From Juglans regia (taxonomy: Eukaryota; Streptophyta; Magnoliopsida; Fagales; Juglandaceae): 64,000 bases of DNA. The DNA lies in NCBI RefSeq assembly GCF_001411555.2, contig NC_049903.1:22225098-22289097 (forward strand). Direction: 5' to 3'. The notes below the pieces were generated by a model. The model did no database searches and was not told the origin of the DNA. It worked only from the letters and a program-made list of their open reading frames with translations. Shown one piece after another: positions 55,558-64,000 of the stretch. How positions within the stretch are numbered: position 1 is the first letter of the stretch; every line of letters begins with the position of its first letter. A program made the translations under genes and the position numbers.

Positions 55558-56527
55558 ATGGCTGCTCGTCGTCGGGTTCGAACCCTTGAAGATTTGAATG
55601 AAAACGACAACGATGGGGGTTGCACGTTCGAACAATTTAATCGAATGCATCCTCCCTTCTTTGATGGAAGAGGTGATGCGAACGCTGCGGAAGATTGCAT
55701 ACAAGATATTGAAGAAATATTTAGTGTTTTGGAGTGCACCGATTAGCAAAAAGTCCGGTTCGCAGCTTTCAAACTAACTGGAGAAGCGAAGAGATGGTAG
55801 AATTATGAAAAAGTTATAAGGGAAGTTGAGGGGATTGGAGTAATTGTTTGGGCTCAATTCAAGCAGAATTTCTTTGATCAATTTTTCCCTAAGGCTGATA
55901 GGGAAGCTAGAGCTCGAGAGTTCACCAACTTGGTGCAAGGGACCATGACTGTGCGACAGTATGCTGCAAGGTTTGCGGAATTATCACGCTTCATCGCATA
56001 CTTGATTCTCGATGAGGAGAAAAAGACTAGGAAGTTTGAGGAAGATTTGAACTACAGGATTTATGAACGGGTGATGGTCCTACAGATTCAGAATTTTTCA
56101 GAATTAGTACACAAGGCGATGCTAGTTGAGCAGAATCTCAAGAGGGGAGCTGAATTGCAAGAACAGAGGAAGAGAGCTGCTCCACAAGGATTCCCTAGTT
56201 CGGATCAAGGGCAATGGAAAAAGAGAAATGAGGGGAGCAGTTCAAGTTAGAGACAGATACAGGGAAATCATACCTCTAACCCCTGTAAGTTCTGTAACCG
56301 CATACACCATGGGGAGTGCAGAAAGGAAGTGGGGTCATGTTTCAAATGCGGTAAGGATGAGCATTTCATTAGAGAATGTCCATTGTTTGCGGAGAACAAC
56401 AGAAGGCCCAACCCACCTCAAAACTTTAGGCCGAATAACCAAGGCAACAATCAGCGGAGGACTATGCCAGCACGGGTGTTTGCTTTGACACCAGGAGAAG
56501 CTGAGGACAAGGATGATGTCATCACAG
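55558..56527 (+). pseudogene. Gag of Z (capsid and zinc knuckle)
   Basis: The start MAARRRVRTLEDLNEND at 55558 is the first ATG after a leader of about 300 bp. Blocks in one frame are HPPFFDGRGDANAAEDCIQD, the region VWAQFKQNFFDQFFP, then MTVRQYAARFAELSRFIAYL and EEKKTRKFEEDLNYRIYERV. The zinc region HHGECRKEVGSCFKCGKDEH-FIREC and the linker MPARVFALTPGEAEDKDDVI complete it. Stops at 55744, 55798 and 56248 are each one substitution away from expected Gln, Trp or similar codons. At 56527 the frame meets an intron-like insert; read through, Gag would end at 56539. Confidence 0.8.
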
Positions 56528-56619
56528 GTATAATTTTCTGACCATCTCTTAAACTTTTTATGTTGAGAATTAAGGATTATTTATCTTATTATCTCTATGG
56601 ATTATATGACATAAACCAG
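56528..56619 (+). other. Intron-like insert at the Gag/protease boundary of Z
   Basis: The 92-bp segment starts GTATAATTTT, ends CATAAACCAG, and is about three-quarters A+T. It splits a glycine codon after its first base (phase 1). Read through, it gives a TGA at 56539-56541. Skipped, the frame runs from the Gag linker into the protease block LFDLGATHSFIS. The equivalent insert in Y is at 13001-13086. CAGG occurs at both borders, so duplication-based gain is possible. Confidence 0.65.
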
Positions 56620-59600
56620 GAATTATTTCCTTATTTCTCAATAAGGCTACTGTTTTATTTGACTTGGGGGCTACCCACTCATTTATTTCAATGGATTATG
56701 TTAAGTTGTGCCCCATTGTTGCTAATGAGATGGACTACAATTTGAGGGTCTCAACCCCAACAGGTGATATAGTGACTTGCAACAAGATTATACTCAAGCG
56801 TCCAATAACTATTAGCGGAAAGGAAATGCCAGCTAACCTGATAGTCTTTCCTATGATTGGGTTTGATGTGATTTTGGGAATGAATTGGTTAGCTTCTAGT
56901 TATGCTAGTATTGATTGTTTTAAAAGGGAAGTGGTGTTCAAGTTTCCGGAAGAAGAGGAACTTCGGTTTATGGGTTCCAGAGTGCGTACCCCTCCATCAA
57001 TTATTTCTGCTTTTCAGGTTGACAAGTTATTACGTGATGGGTGTCAAGGGTATTTGGCTTTTGTGGTGGATGAACCAAAGGAAGAATTGAAACTATAAGA
57101 GATTCCTATTGTGAGAGAATATCTGGAAGTTTTTCCTGAAGATTTGTCTGGATTACCGCCTGAGCTGGAGGTAAAGTTTGCTATTGAATTAGCCCCAGGC
57201 ACGGCGCCTCTTTCCAAAGCCCCTTATCGAATGGCGCCATTAAAGTTAGCCGAGCTCAAAGAACAGTTGCGAGACTTATTAGACAAAGGTTTCATCAGAC
57301 CTAGTGTGTCACCTTGGGGAGCTCCAGTTTTGTTTGTGAAGAAGAAGGATGGGACAATGAGGATGTATATAGACTACAGGGAACTGAATCGAGTGACTAG
57401 AAAGAATAAATATCCGTTGCCCCGCATCGATGATTTATTTGATCAGTTGCAAGGTGCGCAGGTATTCTCTAAGATTGATCTCAGATCGGGTTATCATCAA
57501 TTAAAGATCAAGGTGGAGGATGTGCCTAAGACAGCTTTCAGGACCAGGTACGGCCACTATGAATTTTTAGTCATGCCTTTGGTTTAACCAGCACCCCAGC
57601 AGTATTTATGGACTTGATGAATCGAGTATTTCATGAGTTCTTGGATAAATTTGTAGTGGTGTTTATTGACGATATATTAATCTACTCCAAGAGCAAAGCT
57701 GAACACGAAGACCATCTGAGACAAGTACTAGGGACACTCAGGGATAAGAAATTATTTGCTAAGTTGAAGAAGTGTGAATTTTGGCTTGAGTCTATTGCAT
57801 TTTTGGGACATGTAGTCTCAAGGGATGGTATTTCAGTAGACCCCAGGAAAATTGAAGCAATGGTTAGCTGGACTCAACCAACCAATGTGCATGAAGTTAG
57901 GAGTTTCTTGGGTTTGGCTAGTTATTACCGTCGATTTATAGACAATTTCTCAAAAATAGCGGTTCCCCTTACCGCCCTTACTAGGAAGAATAACAAGTAT
58001 GCATGGACTGAAAAGTGTGAGGAAAGCTTCCAGAAACTGAAGAAGAGATTGGTGACAGCTCCAGCTCTGACAGTCCCCAGCAAAAGAGGAGGATTTGTGG
58101 TTTATAGTGACGCTTAGCGATTGGGTTTGGGGTGTGTATTGATGTAGCATGGGAAAGTAATAGCATACGCTTCTTGGCAATTGAAGACATATGACCAAAA
58201 TTACCCCACACATGATTTGGAGTTGGCCGCCGTTGTCTTTGCACTTAAAATCTGAAGGCATTATTTATATGGTGAAAGGTGCGAAATCTACACGGACCAC
58301 AAGAGTTTGAAGTACTTCTTCACTCAGAAAGAACTGAATATGAGACAGAGGAGATGGCTCGAACTAGTCAAGGATTATGACTGCAACATTAACTACCATC
58401 CAGGCAAAGCTAATGTTGTAGCTGATGCACTTAGCAGGAAGCCAATGGGACCAACAATTGCAACTCTTACCACTCAGCCCCACTTATTAATGGACTTGGA
58501 AAGAGCTACTATTGAAGTGGTTGTGGGTGACCAACTGGCATTGATAGCCATTTTAATAGTTCAACCAGCTTTGATAGACAGAATTAAGCTCGCCCAAAAA
58601 GAAGATTCTAAGTTGGCGAGATTAGTCGAAGAAGTAGAAAAAGGGGATAAACCTGAGTTTAATGTTTCTGAAGATGGAGTGTTAAGGTTTGGAAATAGAT
58701 GTTGTGTGCCGGACAATGTTGAAATAAAAAGACTTATCCTCGAAGAAGCGCATCGCTCCCCTTACACAGTTCACCCAGGTAGTACAAAAATGTATCGAGA
58801 TTTGAAAGAGTCTTTTTGGTGGGAGGGCATGAAGAGAGAGATTGCTCAATTTGTGGCACAGTGCCTAACTTGCCAACAGGTGAAAGTAGAACACCAAAGA
58901 CTAGCAAGGTTATTGCAACCACTTCAGATTCCATGATGGAAATGGGAGCACATTTCTATGGATTTTCTTACAGGCTTACCACGGACACTGATAGGACAGG
59001 ATGCGATTTGGGTGATAGTAGACCATTTGACGAAGACAGCTCACTTTGTACCTATCAAAGTTTTTTATAAGTTGGAGAAACTAGCTGAGCTATACATACA
59101 GGAAATAGTGAGTTTGCATGGGGTACCTGTGTCCATTGTGTCGGATAGAGATCCCCGTTTCACTTCAAAATTTTGGCAAAGCTTACAAGAGGCCAGGGGC
59201 ACTAAGTTGAATTTCAGTACGGCATTTCACCCACAGATAGAAGGTCAGTCAGAAAGGACCATTCAAATTTTGGAAGACATGTTGAGAGCATGTATACTGG
59301 ATTTTAAGGGAACCTGGATTTGACAGCTGCCTTTGGTCGAGTTTGCTTATAATAACAGTTACCAGGCTAGCATTGAGATGACACCTTATGAAGCACTTTA
59401 CAGTAGGAAGTGTAGATCTCCTTTGTATTGGGGATAAGGTGGGAGAAAGATAAATTTTGGGTCCAGAAATCATACAGAAGACAACAGAGAAGATTGAGAC
59501 CATTCGAGCTAAAATGAGAGCAGCTTAGAGTCGATAGAAAAGTTATGCAGATAACCGTCGTTGCCAATTAAAGTTTGAGGTTGGGAATAAGGTTGAGAGG

Positions 59601-59853
59601 GGTTATGAGGTTTGGAAAGAAGGGCAAGTTGAGCCCTAGATACGTAGGGCCATTTGAGATTCTTGATCGAATTGGACCAGTGGCTTACAGAGTAGCCCTA
59701 CCACCCGCACTCTCAGGTGTACACAATGTATTTCATGTATCTATGCTGAGGAAGTATGTACCCGACCCCACCCACGTTATTGATTACGAGCCTCTTCAAT
59801 TTCAGGAAAATCTGACTTATACAGAAGAGCCGGTGCGGATCGTAGAGAGAAAA
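56620..59853 (+). pseudogene. Pol of Z: protease, RT, RNase H, integrase
   Basis: Protease: DLGATHSFIS and [59 protein letters not shown] and the catalytic FIDDILIYS. RNase H: YSDA and TDHKSL, ending VVADALSRK. Integrase: zinc finger H-x-H with CLTCQQVK (about 58750-58880), core [15 protein letters not shown] and [10 protein letters not shown] supplying D, D and E, then [17 protein letters not shown] and [13 protein letters not shown]. Damage: TAA 57096, a 1-bp deletion near 57578, TAG 58115, TAG near 58142, TGA near 58253, TGA 58934, TGA 59321 and a frameshift near 59440. Several stops replace Gln or Trp codons, as C-to-T decay would give. Confidence 0.85.
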
Positions 59854-59998
59854 TAACAAGTGTTACAGAATCGAACTATTCCATTGGTTAAAGTGGTATG
59901 GAATAATCATGCTATTAGTGAAGCCTCTTGGGAATTAGAAGAGTAAATGCAAGTCAAGTACCCACAGTTGTTCGACGACGATCCTAATAGCTTGTGAC
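59854..59998 (+). pseudogene. Chromodomain-like C-terminal tail of Z integrase
   Basis: After a TAA at 59854 the frame reads QVLQNRTIPLVKVVWNNHAI, SEASWELEE, a TAA and MQVKYPQLFDDDP. The I-P-L-V-K-V-x-W...A-S-W-E-L-E-E pattern is the short chromodomain-like module at the end of Tekay/Del-type integrases, thought to guide insertion to heterochromatin. Two stops make it inactive. Confidence 0.65.
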
Positions 59999-60022
59999 AA
60001 ATTCCGATGATGGAATTTTAAT

Positions 60023-60034
60023 AAGGGGGAGGAA
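60023..60034 (+). promoter_or_regulatory. Polypurine tract of Z
   Basis: aagggggaggaa lies directly before the 3' LTR start TGTAATACCC. Confidence 0.9.
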
Positions 60035-61014
60035 TGTAATACCCGGGCTCTAGGCCCAACCCTTTTGAAGTCAGTCAGATGCACGAAGCCAGCCCACAAT
60101 CACTTGTTGAGGGACTCGGACGTCGTCGTTTTGGTAAGTAGCTCCTTCTCATTTGAAATTTCTTTTCTTTCCGTCGGTTTCTTCTCCTTTCTTTTCTTCT
60201 TCTCTTTTCCTTCCCAGCTGCTCTACTTTCCGAAAATTTCTCCATCTCGGGTGCCTCATCCCCACGTTGTTATGGTTTTATGCGGTTTCCCTCACAAAAA
60301 TTCCTTCCCGCATCTCATTTGAAACACCCAGATTTTTCTCTACACAGATTTCTGGTCTAACCTTGGTTGGCGCTATTGTCTCCGTGGGTCTTCAAGCATC
60401 TCGCCGCTGACTTGGTTACACGGTAGTGAGTCATTTGTCCTCCCTTCCGTTGTTTTCTCTGTGCCTCTTAGATGACTTTGTGAATTTTTCTTCCTTGGGG
60501 ATTCGATTTGTGCAGCGTTTTCGTGGGTCTTGAAAACCTTGGTGCCTTCATTGGAATTCTTCCTCTGGGTTCTTCATTTTCGTTTCGATAACTTCCGCCC
60601 ATTTACTGAATTTTGTTTCTCTTAATCCTATACCTTGCTGTTACACATTCCATAGATCCTCTTTTATTTTTTTTTCCTTTGGTTTGTCAATCGCGCACAC
60701 ACACATTGTCATGGCTTGCCATGCATACACTCAGACATTAATCTTTCTTTGCGCAGACCACTAGCTTTTCATTAGAGATTTCTGTGACAATATTGGGTGT
60801 ATACTTCGGAGGTTGCTTGAATTAGAGGAGGTTCAAACTTTGGTGAGTTTTCTTGGTAAGTCTCTTCCGAAGCTTTGAGTAGGGGTTGGATATTGTGGTT
60901 GTTGTAAAATGTAGTGATGTTGCTAATTTGTTGATGGCGTGGGTAAGATTTTTTCACTGCTACAGTGACTTTGACAATCTGTTATAGTTATAAATTTGGA
61001 TTGTGTTGATGTTT
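60035..61014 (+). repeat. 3' LTR of Z, visible part
   Basis: It starts TGTAATACCCGGGCTCTAGG and matches 47316-48300 closely. It stops at gttgatgttt, where CRM copy E is inserted. The remainder should follow copy E beyond the window. Confidence 0.85.
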
Positions 61015-61802
61015 TGATGGGAACCAAGATGTGCCTAGTCTTAAAGATCATTTGCAATTTCCAGATGGGCCAAGAAGATCAAGGAGACAATGCAATGATT
61101 GATGCAATCCACTTAAGACGAGTTTAGCAAGAGCCTAACATTCAAGATGGGGCTTGAAGGATAAAGATCCAGTTTTAATTCATTTGATTAGTTATGGAAG
61201 AGTGCAACGACAAGACTTAAAGGCTTTGGGCCTTTGAAGGGTTTCAACTTATTTAATTCATTTAAAGAACTTATTTTATTAGTTTAGAATAACTGAGTTT
61301 ATTATGGGAAGCACTTAAGGCAAGAGCATGTTGGGAAAGTTATTATTTTATTGAACTAGGGTTAGGGTTACTGTAGCCGAGTACTGTAGCGCCGTACAGT
61401 AGCCGCGGCACTGTTCACTCAGGGGTATTTTTGGAAGATGGGGCATTATTTTGGCTAGGGTTTTAATTAGGTTCTAGTTTAAATACACTTTTTTGCCTCA
61501 TATTAGGTAGTTTATGAAGTTTATGAAATTTGATGAATTTATTCATTGTGAGTTGAGTTTATCTCCTCTTGGTCTTAATTGAACTTTTGAACTTATCAAA
61601 GGTAAATCACAACCTTTGTGGCGTTCCTCCTTGTAATCTGGGTTCTTGAGACGGGTTCTTCAACAGGTCTAGATTTTAAGGTTCTTGAAACGAGTTCTCA
61701 TCGGGTCTAGGTTCTCCATCCATTGACTTGATTTTGGCTTTCTTGGGGAGTTTTCAAATTGACTGTGGATTTAAGGGATTTCATTCCCACGGGTTCATAT
61801 CA
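61015..61802 (+). repeat. 5' LTR of copy E
   Basis: TGATGGGAACC...GGTTCATATCA, 788 bp. It includes the agggttagggttactgtag and gtagccgcggcactgttcac blocks near 61360-61420 and a candidate TATA box tttaaatac at 61478-61486. Confidence 0.9.
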
Positions 61803-61804
61803 TT

Positions 61805-61821
61805 CGGTATTCAGAGCAAGG
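61805..61821 (+). promoter_or_regulatory. Primer binding site, copy E
   Basis: CGGTATTCAGAGCAAGG lies 2 bp after the LTR; one T-to-C change from the PBS of copy B. It resembles the initiator-Met type with an extra T. Confidence 0.6.
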
Positions 61822-62613
61822 TTTCCAATCAGGTCTGATTCTATCTTTTAATTCTTATTTTTTAAAATTTAATTCTAGGGTTACATTGTTCTAGGATTGA
61901 TTACAAAAAAAAAAAAAATAAAGGTGGCTGGCAGATTTCTTCACTATTGTTAGGGTTGCCGAAATTCCTTATTCTAGGGTTTGTGTTGGCTGAAATCTCT
62001 TGTTGTAGGGGCTGCCGTATATCACTTGCCGTTGGGTTTTTGAGTTATTGTTAGAGTTTTCTCTACTGCTTATTCTTGATTGTGATCAAATCAGTTGGTG
62101 AAAAGAAAAGAAAATAAAATAAAAGAAAGGAAAGGAAAAGAAAAAAAAAAAAGAAAAACAATCGAAAAGAAGAAGAAGAAGAAGAAGATAAGAAAATGTA
62201 GCATATTCAAAGGTTGCTACATAGTTACAAGAAAGAGAAAGGAAAACATTTGTTGATTGAGCTTTATCATCAAAGGAGCTGAATACATCTTTTTGGTTTT
62301 TATCCTCTTTTATAATTACTCTTTGCCTCGTATAAATTCATTGAGCCTCATGTTATTTTATTCCTTCATTGTTTCTTGTATCTATATTACTGGTTGGAAT
62401 AATACAAGGTTGTATTGTCTTGATTTAGTTCAATTAGTTCTTAAAGAACTTGAGCAAGAAAACTATTGAGGTAAAAGGCAAGAGAGTGTGAGACTATTAT
62501 TGGGAAAAAGCCATTAAGAGTGAAACACAAGTGGAGTGCCATTATTCGAGTGTAAACACGTAAGGGATGGTGTGAGGTATTCCACTAACATTCTTTTTGT
62601 GCAGCACATTATG
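61822..62613 (+). other. Leader of copy E
   Basis: Non-coding. It holds poly(A) near 61900, a (GAAAA)n then (GAA)n purine tract at about 62098-62190, and conserved blocks (tgttgattgagctttatcat, ggcaagagagtgtgagact) shared with copies B-D up to the gag ATG. Confidence 0.75.
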
Positions 62614-63597
62614 ATGTCTCATAGGAGTGACTTTTCACCCAAAGGGCTGGCAGAGAACCCATCCTTTGTGTTGCAAGCCATGCAACAACAGTTTTGAGGG
62701 GTTGAACTCGTTGTTGGATGAAGTGAGGGATAGTATGGATAATCAAGAAGCAGTGATTAGAAATCTGCAAGGTGATAAAGAAAGGAGGCGACGTGAGCCT
62801 AATATTGAGAATGGGTATGAGAATGGAGAGTATGGTGATGATGAGGAAGGCCTAACATCTGAATTTGGATTGGGTAGACATAGAGAAGTTAGGGCAAACC
62901 CAGGGGGTCGAGATAGAGTAGATAAGAACCTTGGGAGTATCAAAATGAAAATACCTTCATTCCAAGGTAGAACTGACCCTAAAGTTTATTTAGAGTGGGA
63001 GAAAAGAATAGAGTTGGTGTTTGATTGTCATATTTACTCTGAGGAGAAGAAGGATAAGTTGGCTGAATTGAGTTCACTGATTATGCGATTATTTGGTGGG
63101 ATCAATTAGTGACCAATAGGAGGAGGAATCTTGAGAGGCCTGTAGAAACATGGAGAGAGTTAAAAGCTATCATGAGGCGGAGATTTGTACATAGCCACTA
63201 CGATAGAGACCTCTACCAAAAACTACAAAGTCTTACACAGGGGTTTAGGAGTGTAGAGGATTACCATCAGGAGATGGAAGTGGCTATGATTCGGGCTAAT
63301 GTAATGGAGGATCGAGAGGCCACGATGACAAGATTTTTGAGTGGGTTGAATAGGGAGATAGCCAATGTAGTTGAGTTGCAACATTCTAAGGAGGTAGAGG
63401 ATATGGTGCACATGGCTATGAAGGTGGAGAGACGGCTAAAAACAAAGGGTACATCAAGGTATACTTCGGTTTCTAGTACTTCTTGGAAACCAAAGTGGGA
63501 CAAAAATGATCAAGCTGTAACAAAGGGGAAGACCGAACCACCTAGGGGAAAAGATGAGGATGAGACTAAACCTCAAGCAAAAGAGAGAATGAGTTGA
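62614..63597 (+). pseudogene. Gag of copy E
   Basis: The start MSHRSDFSPKG is conserved; a second ATG is at 62611. A stop and frameshift near 62690 move the reading frame to LNSLLDEVRDSMDNQEAVIR, followed by SIKMKIPSFQGRTDPKVYLE. A 1-bp deletion near 63065 shifts it again before TNRRRNLERPVETWRELKAI. FLSGLNREIANVVELQHSKE and the Gag tail TSSWKPKWDKN-type region end in a stop at 63595. It has no zinc knuckle. Confidence 0.75.
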
Positions 63598-64000
63598 AAA
63601 ATAATTGTGAGGTCGAGAGTACAAAAAACGATGAAAAAAAAAAGAGTGACAGAAAAAAAAAGAGTGAAAAGAAAAAAAAGTGTGAATGGTAAAAAGAGAG
63701 TGAAAAAGAAAAAGAGAGTGGAAAGAAAAGAGAGTGTGAAGAAAATCAGGGATATGAGGTATGTTTGCCTAGTGAGTTTTTATGCTAGGCGAGTCTTAAT
63801 CCGAACGAACGTGACGTATGTTTGCCTAGTATTGTTGTCTCTTTGTTGCAGGGATATGAGGTCGTGTTTCCTAGTGGTGTATCTGTGGATTGCCACCTAT
63901 TAGGCAGATAGAGCACTACATTGATTTTGTGCCAGGTGCAACAATTCCTAATTGACCTTTCTTGGAAGAACATGAGTCATTGACACACTTAAAGTGTAAC
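63598..64000 (+). pseudogene. Charged spacer and RT edge of copy E
   Basis: Lys/Glu-rich codons (aaaaaaagagtgaaaagaaa-type) are out of frame with gag. They are followed by recognisable sequence for VSLLQGYEVV and the EIEHYIDFVPGATIP segment in shifted frames. At 63940-64000 the sequence gaagaacatgagtcattgac then acacttaaag shows the same RT/RNase H joint as copies B-D. The window ends there. Confidence 0.65.

Larger units (their letters stand above)
47316..64000 (+). mobile_element. Element Z: Tekay/Del-like chromovirus, near full length, with two nested CRM insertions
   Basis: The 5' LTR (47316-48800 plus 53851-55250) carries CRM copy D. The PBS, gag, intron-like insert, protease, RT, RNase H, integrase and chromodomain-like tail (55251-60022) follow in the Ty3/gypsy order, then a PPT and a 3' LTR from 60035, which is interrupted by CRM copy E at 61015 and runs beyond the window. 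The LTR parts that can be compared are highly similar by eye with scattered substitutions. The internal frame has about nine stops and at least two frameshifts, so it is inactive. The right TSD is outside the window. Confidence 0.8.
61015..64000 (+). mobile_element. CRM-like element, copy E, cut by the window end
   Basis: It is inserted in the Z 3' LTR, plus strand. It has a 5' LTR, PBS, leader with purine tract, gag with two frameshifts, a charged spacer, the RT edge and the start of the RNase H joint. It belongs to the capsid-containing, protease-lacking subtype (B and D). The right end is outside the window. Confidence 0.85.

Noticed and set aside
1..64000. tRNA, rRNA or snRNA genes
   Set aside because: No cloverleaf with A/B boxes or rRNA-like conserved stretch was noticed; the only tRNA-like signals are the primer binding sites.

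Overview
The window is nuclear DNA from a seed plant, most likely a woody eudicot; the species cannot be fixed from the sequence alone. It is AT-rich and consists almost entirely of nested LTR retrotransposons of the Ty3/gypsy superfamily. I see no intact host gene, tRNA, rRNA or CRISPR array. One 100-N assembly gap lies at 41843-41942. Element boundaries were read by eye from TG...CA termini, 5-bp target-site duplications (TSDs), polypurine tracts (PPT), primer sites (PBS) and recognisable Gag/Pol motifs.

Four LTR groups dominate. (1) A CRM-like chromovirus group has LTRs of about 720-816 bp (TGATGGGAACC...GGTTCATATCA). It occurs as copy A (4866-8264), copy B (29732-36200, with a large inverted duplication), copy C (38316 to the gap), copy D (48801-53845), copy E (61015 to the window end) and several solo or rearranged LTRs. 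All copies that can be read have lost RT and most of RNase H at the same joint, so this looks like one non-autonomous lineage. (2) A Tekay/Del-like chromovirus, Z (47316 to the window end), has about 2.9-kb LTRs and a full but decayed gag-pol; 9649-12521 is a related solo LTR. (3) Group G has TGTAACGACCC...GGGTGTTACA LTRs; one copy (18574-21270) keeps gag but has no pol. (4) Group X consists of long 2-4 kb LTRs ending in GGGCGTCACA, mostly solo.

Layout: 1-4865 decayed X LTR; 4866-8264 CRM copy A; 8265-12590 LTR remnants with a nested solo LTR; 12591-27980 an old gag-pol element Y, split by X solo LTRs which were themselves invaded by X', G and a CRM LTR; 27981-36960 another X LTR hit by CRM copy B; 36961-41842 a solo CRM LTR, an unresolved stretch and copy C; gap; 41943-44371 a G LTR; 44374-45438 a decayed open frame unlike the others; 45439-47315 the longest stretch without recognisable elements; 47316-64000 element Z with D inside its 5' LTR and E inside its 3' LTR. 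TSDs TAACC, GGAAG, ATGTT, CCAAA, GAAGG, CAAGG and ATAG(T/C) fix the nesting order.

The most notable signal is an intron-like insert at the Gag/protease boundary. In Z (56528-56619, 92 bp) and in Y (13001-13086, 86 bp) a GT...AG, AT-rich segment interrupts the same codon position in the same phase. It carries an in-frame stop soon after the donor, and skipping it reopens the frame into protease. The gag-only G element ends at the equivalent donor. This suggests splicing-controlled Gag versus Gag-Pol expression in this lineage. Other points are a 45-bp minisatellite inside the CRM integrase zinc finger, complementary gag-minus and protease-minus CRM subtypes, recurrent LTR inversion breakpoints, and a 355-codon frame whose six internal stops are all TAG.
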